A DNA stretch of 64,000 nucleotides from Arthrobacter sp. zg-Y844. GTDB taxonomy: Bacteria; Actinomycetota; Actinomycetes; Actinomycetales; Micrococcaceae. Each line of letters starts with the position of its first letter. Within the stretch, counting starts at the first letter, position 1. Of this stretch, positions 9,008-17,303 are shown piece by piece. The position numbers and the translations under genes were made by a program. The stretch lies in NCBI RefSeq assembly GCF_024385465.1, contig NZ_JANFLS010000001.1, positions 806,001 to 870,000 on the forward strand, given 5' to 3'. Under the pieces are notes generated by a model. That model searched no databases. It was not told where the DNA came from and saw nothing but the letters and a program-made list of their open reading frames with translations.

Positions 9008-10042
9008 GTGAACCTCCGCCTCAACCCCGGCATCCTCATGAAGAACTACGGCATCGTGGTCTTCCTGGTACTGATGATCGCCGTCTTCGCGCTGCTTATG
9101 CCGGATACCTTCGCGACGTCCGGCAACTTCCGGCAAATCCTCGCCGACCAGGCGGTCCCGGGCATCCTGGCACTGGCCGTCATCCTGCCGCTGGCCGCCG
9201 GAGAGTTCGATCTTTCCGTGGGTGCCAACCTCGGTATCTGCACCATCACCGGAATAGTCCTGGCCGGTACCGGCCTGCCGCTGCCGCTGATCCTGCTCGC
9301 CACGCTTGCCCTGGGAATGCTGATCGGCGCCATCAACGCGTTCATGACCATCGTCGTCGGCGTCAACGCCTTTATTGCGACCTTGGGCATGGCCACCATC
9401 CTGGCCGGTTTGAACCTGCTGCTGACCAATTCCACGCTGATCACCCATTCCTCGGATGCGTTCTCGGCCCTGACCGGGCTCCGCCTGCCCGGCGGGCTGC
9501 AGGTAGTTGTGTTCTATTTCCTCGCCGCGGCCCTCATCCTCTGGTTTGTCCTGGAACGCACTCCCTTCGGCCGATACCTGCGGGCCACCGGTTTGGGGCG
9601 CGACGCCGCCGAACTGTCCGGGGTGCGCACCAAGAGATACCTGGCCGCGGCCTTCATCGGCGCCGGACTGCTCGGCGGACTTGCCGGAACGCTGCAGGCT
9701 TCCCGCGCTGGAAATGCGACGCCGGACCTTGGCCCGGAATTCCTGCTGCCGGCCTACGCCGCTGCGTTCCTGGGCGCCACGGCCATCCGTGCCGGCTACT
9801 TCAACGTCTGGGGCACTGTAACGGGCGTGTACCTGCTTGCCGTCGGAGCCAACGGGCTGGTCATCCTGGGCGCCAAGACCTGGGTTACGAACGTCTTCAA
9901 CGGGGTAGCTTTGCTGATCGCCGTCTCAGCCGCCACGCTGGTGCAGCGCCGCAAGACGCGGGCCGTGCGTCCGGCCTCTGCGGCAGCGGGTTCCACCCCG
10001 GCAGAAACACCACCCGGTCAAGGTGCCTCCACCCCGGCCTGA
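9008..10042 (+). CDS. sugar-type ABC transporter permease (RbsC class)
   Basis: Protein of 344 residues with eight to ten membrane helices and the BPD_transp_2 pattern (LPLAAGEFDLSVGANLG early, TGLGRDAAELSGVRTKRY in the cytoplasmic loop that meets the ATPase). The start codon is GTG, with AAGGAG nine bases upstream. The C-terminal 30 residues are Ala/Pro/Thr-rich and probably disordered. It forms the membrane channel with the ATPase encoded just upstream. RbsC-class permeases dimerise; only one permease gene is present, as expected. Confidence 0.88.
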   Translation: MNLRLNPGILMKNYGIVVFLVLMIAVFALLMPDTFATSGNFRQILADQAVPGILALAVILPLAAGEFDLSVGANLGICTITGIVLAGTGLPLPLILLATLALGMLIGAINAFMTIVVGVNAFIATLGMATILAGLNLLLTNSTLITHSSDAFSALTGLRLPGGLQVVVFYFLAAALILWFVLERTPFGRYLRATGLGRDAAELSGVRTKRYLAAAFIGAGLLGGLAGTLQASRAGNATPDLGPEFLLPAYAAAFLGATAIRAGYFNVWGTVTGVYLLAVGANGLVILGAKTWVTNVFNGVALLIAVSAATLVQRRKTRAVRPASAAAGSTPAETPPGQGASTPA

Positions 10043-10105
10043 TCCCTCCCGCAAGGGAACCAATCCTTCGCAGCCATCTTGTTTCACCGCAATCTAGGAG
10101 CAGCC

Positions 10106-11563
10106 ATGTCCATCCTCGCCACATCCGCCTGGCACGGAAAAATCCACACCGATTCCTGGACGGCCGGGTCCGGCGGCGTTATCGACGTCGTCGAACCCTC
10201 CACCGGGCTTGTCCTGGGTGCCGTTGGGGCAGCGGACCGCGCCGATGCCCTTGCCGCCGCAACCCGGGCGGCTGCCGCGCAGCAGGCATGGGCACAGACC
10301 AAGCCGGAGGAGCGTGCCGCGGTGCTGCGGCGGGCGGGGATGCTTTTCGAGGACCACGCCAAGGAGATCCAAGGATGGATCATTCGCGAAACCGGCGGAA
10401 TCGAGGCAAAGGCGGCGCTGGAGACCCACATTGCCGCCAACGAATGTTTCGAAGCGGCTGCGCTTCCCGCCCACCCTGCCGGGGAAGTGCTGACCTCCAA
10501 TGAAAACCGCTGGTCCTTCGCGCGGCGCCGGGCTGCCGGCGTCGTTTCGGTGATTTCCCCCTTCAACTTCCCCCTGATCCTCTCCATCCGGTCGGTGGCG
10601 CCGGCCCTGGCGCTCGGCAACGCCGTACTGCTGAAGCCGGACCCCCGCACCAGCGTCTCCGGCGGCGTGTCCATCATGCGCATCTTCGAACTGGCCGGCC
10701 TTCCTGCCGGCGTCCTGCAGCTGCTCCCCGGGGGTGCCGACGTTGGGCAGGCCCTGGTGGAAGCGCCGGAGGTACGCATCATCTCCTTCACGGGTTCCAC
10801 GGCGGCCGGGCGCAAGGTCGGCGAGACTGCGGGCCGCCTGCTCAAGCGCGCCCACCTGGAGCTGGGCGGCAACAACGCCTTGATCGTGCTGCCCGGCGCC
10901 GACATTGAACTGGCCGCGTCTGCCGGCGCCTTCGGTTCCTTCATGCACCAGGGACAGATCTGCATGACCACCGGACGCCACCTGGTCCACGAATCCCTGC
11001 TGGAGGAGTACATCGACAGGCTCTCGGCCAAAGCCAGGGCGCTGCCGGTCGGTGATCCGCACACCGGCAGCGTGGCGCTGGGCCCGATCATCGACGAGCG
11101 CCAGCGCGACAACATTGATCGCCTGGTACGGGCGGCCAAGGACGCCGGTGCCCGGATTGCGGCAGGTGGAAACTATGAGGGCCTCTTCTACCAGCCCACT
11201 GTCTTGACGGAGCTGACGCCGGACAACCCCGCCTGGACGGAGGAGATCTTCGGTCCGGTGGCCCCCGTGCTGGGGTTCTCGACCGTCGATGAGGCGGTCG
11301 AGCTGGCCAATGCCTCCGAATACGGCCTTTCCGTGGGCGTGCTGGGTGAGGTGGGGTTGGCGATGGAGGTGGCAGACCGCATGATCTCGGGAAAAGTGCA
11401 CATCAACGAACAAACCGTCTCCGATGAAGCCAATTCACCGTTCGGCGGGATGGGCGCCTCCGGCACGGGTTCCCGTTTCGGCGGGGCGGGCGCCAACATC
11501 GAAGCGTTTACCGAAACGCAGTGGCTGACCATGCGGCCCGGAATTGCCGGATATCCCTTCTAG
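10106..11563 (+). CDS. benzaldehyde dehydrogenase-like NAD(P)-dependent aldehyde dehydrogenase
   Basis: Protein of 485 residues of the ALDH superfamily: catalytic Cys 286 (GQICMTTGR), general base Glu 252 (LELGGNNAL) and Asn 154 (SPFNFP) are all present. GQICMTT and the overall pattern resemble XylC-type benzaldehyde and vanillin dehydrogenases, which oxidise aromatic aldehydes to acids. Start ATG is preceded by TAGGAG. It is the last gene of the ABC operon, 63 bases after the permease, so it probably oxidises an aldehyde derived from the imported compound. The exact aldehyde is unknown. Confidence 0.85.
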   Translation: MSILATSAWHGKIHTDSWTAGSGGVIDVVEPSTGLVLGAVGAADRADALAAATRAAAAQQAWAQTKPEERAAVLRRAGMLFEDHAKEIQGWIIRETGGIEAKAALETHIAANECFEAAALPAHPAGEVLTSNENRWSFARRRAAGVVSVISPFNFPLILSIRSVAPALALGNAVLLKPDPRTSVSGGVSIMRIFELAGLPAGVLQLLPGGADVGQALVEAPEVRIISFTGSTAAGRKVGETAGRLLKRAHLELGGNNALIVLPGADIELAASAGAFGSFMHQGQICMTTGRHLVHESLLEEYIDRLSAKARALPVGDPHTGSVALGPIIDERQRDNIDRLVRAAKDAGARIAAGGNYEGLFYQPTVLTELTPDNPAWTEEIFGPVAPVLGFSTVDEAVELANASEYGLSVGVLGEVGLAMEVADRMISGKVHINEQTVSDEANSPFGGMGASGTGSRFGGAGANIEAFTETQWLTMRPGIAGYPF

Positions 11564-11640
11564 GCGGAATCCGTTTATTGCGGCCGGCCAGCTCCGCCTG
11601 ACCCTACGTCCCTCCGGATACCACGGGCTATCCTCATCCC

Positions 11641-12183
11641 ATGCCCAAGGTCATCTATTACGTCGCGTCCTCCCTTGACGGTTTTATTGCCACCGATGAC
11701 AACCGTTTGGACTGGCTGCTCCAGTTCGGTTTCGAGGCGTTCCAGGACCACTACGACCGGTTTATGGCCGACGTCGGCGCGGTGGTCATGGGGGCGGAAA
11801 CCTACCGCTGGGTCCGGGCGGAGCAACCGGACAGCTGGGAGTACGCCCAGCCGTGCTGGGTACTCACGCACGGGGAAGAGTCCGGCCCGGCGGAGGGGGA
11901 CGTCCGGTTTGCCTCCGGCGACGTCCGCGAGGTGCTCCGGGAGGCTCGGGACGCGGCGGGAGAAGGGAACATCTGGGTGGTGGGCGGCGGCAATGTGGCG
12001 GCACAGTTCGCCGAGGCGGGGCTGCTGGACGAACTGTGGGTCACCTACATGCCGGTGGCATTGGGCAGCGGGCGGCGCCTGCTTCCGGTGGCCGGCCCCA
12101 CCGCACCCATGCGGCTGATCGCCAGCACGCAGTTCAACGGCGGCGCTGCCGAGCTCCGCTATGCCGTGGCGCAAGTGCCGTAA
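11641..12183 (+). CDS. dihydrofolate reductase family protein (RibD C-terminal domain)
   Basis: Protein of 180 residues with the RibD C-terminal/DHFR-like fold: MPKVIYYVASSLDGFIA at the N-terminus and a nucleotide-binding stretch GEGNIWVVGGGNVAAQF near residue 110. Members are NADPH-dependent reductases of pterin- or pyrimidine-like substrates; the true substrate of this stand-alone group is not known. No ribosome binding site precedes the ATG; instead TATCCT lies six bases upstream, so translation is probably leaderless. Monocistronic. Confidence 0.85.
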   Translation: MPKVIYYVASSLDGFIATDDNRLDWLLQFGFEAFQDHYDRFMADVGAVVMGAETYRWVRAEQPDSWEYAQPCWVLTHGEESGPAEGDVRFASGDVREVLREARDAAGEGNIWVVGGGNVAAQFAEAGLLDELWVTYMPVALGSGRRLLPVAGPTAPMRLIASTQFNGGAAELRYAVAQVP

Positions 12184-12185
12184 AG

Positions 12186-12209
12186 ACCGTTTGTCTAGAA
12201 ATAAACGGT
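12186..12209 (+). terminator. weak hairpin after the reductase gene
   Basis: ACCGTTT and AAACGGT form a 7-bp stem with a 10-base loop, two bases after the stop codon. No T-tract; modest support. Confidence 0.45.
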
Positions 12210-12324
12210 AACCACGGCACGTTCGGTCGGTGAATGCGGCCCAGGCCAACCCGTTTTCCCTGCATTACCGACAGCCCCGCCGAACAGCATTTCCGTCCGC
12301 GGCCCGGCTGGCCGTTTAAGCGGT

Positions 12325-12338
12325 ATTACACCTGTAAT
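12325..12338. promoter_or_regulatory. ATTACA-2-TGTAAT dyad upstream of the RsbQ-like gene
   Basis: A perfect 6+6 inverted repeat with a 2-base spacer, 66 bases before the RsbQ-like gene in otherwise GC-rich DNA. The position fits an operator or a promoter-proximal activator site; the binding protein is unknown. Confidence 0.45.
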
Positions 12339-12404
12339 GTTTGCTGAGACTCCGCTCACGGCAATGCGGGCACGGCATAAGAAGAAAAGCAGGCGTACAG
12401 GTAA

Positions 12405-13220
12405 ATGAAGACAGATATCCGCACCCGGAACAATGTTCGCGTCCTGGGACGAGCGGACGGACCGGTACTGCTTTTCGCCCACGGTTTCGGCTGCGACCAG
12501 GGCATGTGGTCCCGGGTACTGCCGCGTTTCACCGATGAATACAAAGTGGTTCTCTTCGACCACGTCGGTGCCGGCGGTTCCGATCTCGCCGCCTACACCC
12601 CGGCCAAGTACGCCACCTTGGACGGCTACGTCGCCGATGTCCTGGAACTGTGCGAAGACCTGGACCTGCAGGACGTCACCTTCATCGGCCACAGCGTCAG
12701 CGCCATGATGGCCATTGCCGCCGGCGCCACCGCCGCCGAGCGTCTTGCCCGCATCATCCTGGTTGCACCGTCACCCAGCTACATGGACTACCCCGAGGAC
12801 GGCTACGAAGGCGGCTTCAGCCGGGCCGACCTCGATGAGCTCCTCGAATCCCTGGACACCAATTACCTCGTCTGGGCCGCCACCATGGCGCCGGTGATCA
12901 TGGGCAACCCGGCAGCTCCGGCTTTGGGCGCCGAACTCGAAGGCAGTTTCTGCCGGGTCAACCCGGGCATTGCCCGCCAGTTTGCCCGCGTGGCTTTCCT
13001 GAGCGACGTCCGCAGCCTGCTGCCCCGGGTCTCAGTCCCCGCGCTGATCATGCAGGCCTCCGCGGACCTGCTCGCCCCGGACCATGTGGGCCGCTACCTG
13101 CAGGAACACCTCCCGCAAAGCACGCTGGTGCAGATGGAAGCCACCGGCCACCTCCCCCATGTCAGCGCTCCCGACGAAACCGCGGACATCATCCTCGCCT
13201 ACCTGCAACAGGCAAAGTAG
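12405..13220 (+). CDS. rsbQ: RsbQ-like alpha/beta hydrolase
   Basis: Protein of 271 residues, almost the length of B. subtilis RsbQ (269). The nucleophile elbow is GHSVSA with Ser 97, and the catalytic His lies at about 249 in TGHLPH, positions close to those of RsbQ. RsbQ is a cytosolic hydrolase that works with a PAS-domain partner to signal energy stress, and plant KAI2/D14 receptors share the fold. The next gene, only seven bases downstream, begins with a PAS domain, so the two very probably form a two-protein sensor. The small-molecule ligand is unknown. Confidence 0.85.
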   Translation: MKTDIRTRNNVRVLGRADGPVLLFAHGFGCDQGMWSRVLPRFTDEYKVVLFDHVGAGGSDLAAYTPAKYATLDGYVADVLELCEDLDLQDVTFIGHSVSAMMAIAAGATAAERLARIILVAPSPSYMDYPEDGYEGGFSRADLDELLESLDTNYLVWAATMAPVIMGNPAAPALGAELEGSFCRVNPGIARQFARVAFLSDVRSLLPRVSVPALIMQASADLLAPDHVGRYLQEHLPQSTLVQMEATGHLPHVSAPDETADIILAYLQQAK

Positions 13221-13227
13221 GAGCATC

Positions 13228-14790
13228 ATGGACCTGGATTTCCGGCTTGACTACCGCGCCCTGTCCCAAACCGCTCCGGCCGGGTACTTCATCACCCTGG
13301 CGGACGGTACCGTGGTGGACGCCAACGGCACGGCGCAGAAATGGATCGGCAAGGCGTTGGAGGACGTCCGCGGCACCAGCTTCCTGAAGCTGCTGCCCGT
13401 GGGTGACCGGATTGTCTACACCACCCACGCCATGCCGCAGTTGGCCTTGAACGCCGCGTTTGCCGAACTCGCCGTCGACCTCCTGGGACCCGACGGCCAG
13501 CGCATCCCGGTCCTGCTCTCCGCCACCCGTTCCCCCGCTGCCGGCGGGAGGCCCGCCCTGGACCAGGTGGTTGCCTTCTATGCGCACGAGCGCCGGCTGT
13601 ACGAGCGTGACCTCATTTCGGCCCTGCGCACCGCCGAGGACGCCGAGGCCGCCCGCGCCGAGGCCGAGGCCAGCCTCACCGCCCAGGCAGTGGTGCTGCA
13701 GGAAAAGGATGTGGTGCTGCAGGCCTCTCTGATGGAAAGCCTGCGCAAGGAGTCGATGCTGGAAACCATCCTGAACACCATCCGGGTGGGCGTGGCGGTC
13801 ATTGACGAGGACGGCCGCCGCATCCTTACCAATTCCCGCCAGCAGCTCCACGAGCGCCTCGCGGCCCCGTCCTTCACCACCCGCCCCACCGAAGCGGAGA
13901 TGTACATTTTCGGGCCGGACCGCACCACACCGATCCCCGTGGACCAGCGCCCGGTGAAGCGGGCAGCCCTCGGCCAGTCCTTCTCGGACCAACTCGTCTG
14001 GTACGGGAACGGTGAGGAGCAGAAGGCGCTGAGCGTCTCGGCCCGCTCCGTCAAGGGCGACGACGACGCCTTCCGCGGTTCCGTGATCGCCTACAGCGAC
14101 GTCACCGGCCTGGTGAACGCCGTGGCGGCGAAGGACGACTTCGTGGCGAATGTGTCCCATGAGCTGCGCACCCCGCTGACCTCGATCATGGGCTACCTGG
14201 AACTGGCGCTGGACGAAGAAGATGCCATCCCGGCGTATGTGGCCTCCTCGCTGAAGGTGGCGCAGCGGAATTCCGAGAAGCTCCTGCACCTGGTCTCGGA
14301 CCTGCTGACCGCCGCGGCCGGCTCCGCCAATGTCCAGCAGGAAGTCACGGACCTCAGCGAACTGGTCCGCTCCGGCATCACCTCCGCCGCACCGCGTGCC
14401 GAAATCAACGCGGTAACCATCGTTGCCGAGGTTCCCGAGACCCTGCCGGCCATGGTCGATCCCAAGCGCATTTCCCAGGTGCTGGACAACCTGCTCTCCA
14501 ACGCGGTGAAATACTCGCCCGACGGCGGCCGGGTGACGGTCAGCGCCTGGCGCGCCGAAACCGGTGCCACCGTCCTTCGGGTAGCGGACTCCGGCATCGG
14601 CATGACCGAGGCCGAGCAGGCGGAGGTCTTCACTAAGTTCTTCCGCTCCGGCACCGCACGCCGGGCGCAGATCCCCGGCGTCGGGCTGGGACTGGTAATC
14701 ACCAAGCGGATTGTGGAAGAGCACGGGGGCACCATCGCCATGGAAAGCGAGGCAGGCAAGGGCACTGTCTTTACGGTCACACTGCCCTGA
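13228..14790 (+). CDS. PAS-domain sensor histidine kinase, partner of the RsbQ-like hydrolase
   Basis: Protein of 520 residues without membrane segments. Order: N-terminal PAS domain (about 8-115), Ala/Glu-rich coiled coil (about 130-185), a second PAS-like domain (about 185-300), HisKA with the phospho-acceptor His in VSHELRTPLTS, and HATPase_c with N box NLLSNAVKYSP, G1 VADSGIGM and G2 GVGLGL. All catalytic motifs look intact. ATG 13228 has GGAG upstream; a longer frame overlaps the hydrolase gene. No response regulator is encoded nearby, so the target is unknown. In Bacillus the RsbQ partner RsbP is a PAS-phosphatase, so the output domain differs here. Confidence 0.88.
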   Translation: MDLDFRLDYRALSQTAPAGYFITLADGTVVDANGTAQKWIGKALEDVRGTSFLKLLPVGDRIVYTTHAMPQLALNAAFAELAVDLLGPDGQRIPVLLSATRSPAAGGRPALDQVVAFYAHERRLYERDLISALRTAEDAEAARAEAEASLTAQAVVLQEKDVVLQASLMESLRKESMLETILNTIRVGVAVIDEDGRRILTNSRQQLHERLAAPSFTTRPTEAEMYIFGPDRTTPIPVDQRPVKRAALGQSFSDQLVWYGNGEEQKALSVSARSVKGDDDAFRGSVIAYSDVTGLVNAVAAKDDFVANVSHELRTPLTSIMGYLELALDEEDAIPAYVASSLKVAQRNSEKLLHLVSDLLTAAAGSANVQQEVTDLSELVRSGITSAAPRAEINAVTIVAEVPETLPAMVDPKRISQVLDNLLSNAVKYSPDGGRVTVSAWRAETGATVLRVADSGIGMTEAEQAEVFTKFFRSGTARRAQIPGVGLGLVITKRIVEEHGGTIAMESEAGKGTVFTVTLP

Positions 14791-14917
14791 TCCGGCTTGC
14801 GTCGGCACGGATTTTGAGGCCAAATGCACTTTGTGCCATCATCCGAAAGGTAAAAGTCCCTCCCCGCGTGTGTGCACCGGCCAGGGCAGGAAGCTGCGTC
14901 CCGCAGCAATGCGTTGA

Positions 14918-15409
14918 ATGGATTTTTCGGTAATGGCAGAAACCAGCAAGGTGCGCGCAATCGTCCGCCGTCTGGGCTCGTTTTCAGCAGTGGGCGCCGT
15001 CGCCTTCGTGGTTGACGTAGTCCTGTTCAATATTCTCTCTGCCACCCTCGTGCCGGACAGCCCCATCGCCGCCAAGACCATCTCGGTAGCGGCGGCCACC
15101 ACCGTTTCGTGGCTGGGCAGCCGTTACGTGACCTTCCGGAAGCTGCGCACCCGGAGCATCCGCAGTGAAACGCTGCTTTTCGCCCTGACCAATCTGGTGG
15201 GGCTGCTTATTTCCACCGGCTGCCTGTTCATCTCCCACTACGTGCTGGATTTCCGCAGCACCTTTGCGGACAACATTTCGGGCAACGTGGTGGGCATCGG
15301 CCTGGGCAATATCTTCCGCTACTTCGCGTACCGGTATGTGGTGTTCAACGGTCCCAGCGACCGCGCGGGGCAACCGGCAGCGGAACCGGAAAACTCCCGC
15401 TCGGTCTAG
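14918..15409 (+). CDS. GtrA family membrane protein
   Basis: Protein of 163 residues with four membrane helices and the GtrA pattern (FSAVGAVAFVVDVVLF, then WLGSRYVTF). GtrA-like proteins are thought to flip or transport undecaprenyl-linked sugars for cell-surface glycosylation; no glycosyltransferase lies alongside. The ribosome binding site is weak; ATG 14933 is an alternative start that would shorten the N-terminus by five residues. A hairpin terminator follows. Confidence 0.85.
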   Translation: MDFSVMAETSKVRAIVRRLGSFSAVGAVAFVVDVVLFNILSATLVPDSPIAAKTISVAAATTVSWLGSRYVTFRKLRTRSIRSETLLFALTNLVGLLISTGCLFISHYVLDFRSTFADNISGNVVGIGLGNIFRYFAYRYVVFNGPSDRAGQPAAEPENSRSV

Positions 15410-15438
15410 CTGCCCCCTTTTCCCCCACTGAAGTTCCT

Positions 15439-15463
15439 ACGCCGGCGCATTTCGCGTCGGCGT
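15439..15463 (+). terminator. terminator after the GtrA gene
   Basis: ACGCCGGCGC pairs with GCGTCGGCGT (one G-T wobble) around a 5-base loop and is followed by TATTTGTTGT, a U-rich tail. Confidence 0.75.
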
Positions 15464-15508
15464 TATTTGTTGTCCTGCCCGGATTGTGAAGCAGCTCACT
15501 TTTCCGGA

Positions 15509-15538
15509 TTGACAACCGTTGACATTATTGGCGACAAT
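15509..15538 (+). promoter_or_regulatory. sigma-70-type promoter of the DUF6282/ABC operon
   Basis: TTGACA at 15509-15514 and GACAAT at 15533-15538 are 18 bases apart, about 36 bases before the first gene. A second TTGACA overlaps at 15519. The region is AT-richer than its surroundings. Confidence 0.55.
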
Positions 15539-15573
15539 TTGGGCACCAACCGCTCATCAGGCAAGGGAGCCTT

Positions 15574-16539
15574 ATGTCCGACCATCACCAGCCCTCAGCC
15601 CGCGCACGGGACCTAGTCCGGGACGCCTATGACGTCCATGTGCACATTGCGCCGGACGTTATGCGCCGCCGAATTGACGACATTGATCTAGCCGCCCGTT
15701 TCGCAGAGCTCGGAATGGCCGGATTTGTGCTGAAGTCCCACTACACGCCCACCGCAGAGCGCGCCGCCGTCGTCCGCAAGGTCCACCCGGGCGTGGATGT
15801 CCTCGGAGCCATCACACTCAATGCCTCCGTGGGGGGCCTGAACCCTATCGCCGTGGAGATTGCTGCGCGTGGCGGAGCCCAGTTTGTCTGGCTGCCCACC
15901 GTGGACAGCTCAAACCAGCGGTCCTGCCTCGCCGAAGAACCCGAAGGCGCCACCCCGCCCATGTGGGCCCAGCTGCAGGAGGACCTGCGCACCGCCGGAA
16001 TGGCCGCACCCGCCGTGGAGGTGGAATCCGGCGGCGGGCTGGTCCCGGAGGCCCGCCAGGTCCTGGAGCTGATCGCAAAGCATGACATGACGCTTGCCAC
16101 CGGCCACCTGCACGCCGACGAATCCGGCAGCCTGATTCCGGCAGCCGTGGAGTTGGGCGTGCGCCGGATGGTGATTACCCACCCGGAGTTCACCTCCCAG
16201 CGCATGTTGCTGGATCAGCAGCGGGAGCTGGCCGAGCAGGGTGCACTGCTGGAGCGGTGCCTCACCACTCCCCTCACCGGCAAAGTGTCCTGGGACCTCT
16301 GGTTCTCCAACATCCGCCATGCCGGCCCGGAAAACTCGGTTATCAGCAGTGACCTCGGCCAGCCCTTCAACCCTCCTGTGGAGGACGGGTTGGCCATCGC
16401 CGCGGACCTTTTGCTGGCGCAGGATTTCACGGAGGAAGAGGTCCGGCTGATGACTGTGCATAACAGCCGCTGGCTGGCCGGTGCGGACCCGCTGCCGGAT
16501 GCCCCGTCCCACCACCGGGGCAAGGTGCAGGCCGTATGA
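15574..16539 (+). CDS. DUF6282 amidohydrolase-like protein
   Basis: Protein of 321 residues resembling the DUF6282 group of the amidohydrolase superfamily. Metal-ligand-like residues are visible: DVHVHIAPDV near residue 20, a Lys in VLKSHYTP, His residues in ATGHLHADE and MVITHPEF, and a late Asp in ISSDLGQ. This layout fits a TIM-barrel hydrolase acting on a ring amide or ester, but no substrate is established. AAGGGAG precedes the start. It overlaps the ABC ATPase gene by four bases (ATGA), so the enzyme and the importer are translationally coupled and probably act on the same compound. Confidence 0.75.
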   Translation: MSDHHQPSARARDLVRDAYDVHVHIAPDVMRRRIDDIDLAARFAELGMAGFVLKSHYTPTAERAAVVRKVHPGVDVLGAITLNASVGGLNPIAVEIAARGGAQFVWLPTVDSSNQRSCLAEEPEGATPPMWAQLQEDLRTAGMAAPAVEVESGGGLVPEARQVLELIAKHDMTLATGHLHADESGSLIPAAVELGVRRMVITHPEFTSQRMLLDQQRELAEQGALLERCLTTPLTGKVSWDLWFSNIRHAGPENSVISSDLGQPFNPPVEDGLAIAADLLLAQDFTEEEVRLMTVHNSRWLAGADPLPDAPSHHRGKVQAV

Positions 16540-17303
16540 GCTCCCTGCTGGAAATCTCCGGGCTGAGCAAGCAGTTCGAGCGCGATGACACCGCCACCGT
16601 TGCCCTGCGGGACTTTGACCTCTCCATCGAGGAAGGCACATTCGTCAGCATCCTCGGCCGCAGCGGCTGCGGGAAATCCACCATGCTGAACCTGCTCTCC
16701 GGGCTTACCCGGCCCAGTTCGGGAACCGTCCATTACCAGGGCGCGGTGCTGAACGGCCCCAACGTGGACATTGGCTACCTGACCCAGTCGGACACGCTTA
16801 TGCCGTGGCGCGACGTCGTTCGCAACGTCGAAATGCCGCTGGAAATCCGCGGTGAATCCAAGGAGAAGCGCCGGGAGGTGGCGCAGTCACTCATCGCCAA
16901 GGTCGGACTGACCGGATTCGAGAACCACTACCCCCGGGAACTCTCCGGCGGAATGCGGCGCCGGGCCAGCCTGGCCCGAATGCTGGCAGGGGCACCGAAG
17001 ACCCTCCTGATGGACGAACCCTTCGGAGCGCTGGATGCACAGCTGCGCAACGAACTCCAGGAAGAGCTGCTGCGGTTGTGGCAGGGCTCCGGGCAGACGG
17101 TGGTTTTTGTCACCCATGACATCGAGGAGGCCCTCCTCCTCGGCGACCGCGTGGTGGTCCTGGGCCAGCTCGGCCGGATCCTGCTGGATGAGCCGATCAA
17201 TATTCCGCGTCCCCGATCGGTGGATGAAACCCGGATCGACCCCACATTCGTGGCGCTGCACAAGAAGCTTGCTGCCGCCCTCAAGGAAGGATCCACGGCA
17301 TGA
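16536..17303 (+). CDS. NitT/TauT-type ABC transporter ATP-binding protein
   Basis: Protein of 255 residues with Walker A GRSGCGKST, signature LSGGMRRRASLARM, Walker B LLMDEPFGALD and the switch His in FVTHDIEEA. The pattern is that of SsuB/TauB/ThiZ importers for sulfonates, nitrate or pyrimidine precursors. LSGGM replaces the commoner LSGGQ. It overlaps both neighbours by four bases, so the three genes are coupled. Confidence 0.9.
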   Translation: MSSLLEISGLSKQFERDDTATVALRDFDLSIEEGTFVSILGRSGCGKSTMLNLLSGLTRPSSGTVHYQGAVLNGPNVDIGYLTQSDTLMPWRDVVRNVEMPLEIRGESKEKRREVAQSLIAKVGLTGFENHYPRELSGGMRRRASLARMLAGAPKTLLMDEPFGALDAQLRNELQEELLRLWQGSGQTVVFVTHDIEEALLLGDRVVVLGQLGRILLDEPINIPRPRSVDETRIDPTFVALHKKLAAALKEGSTA

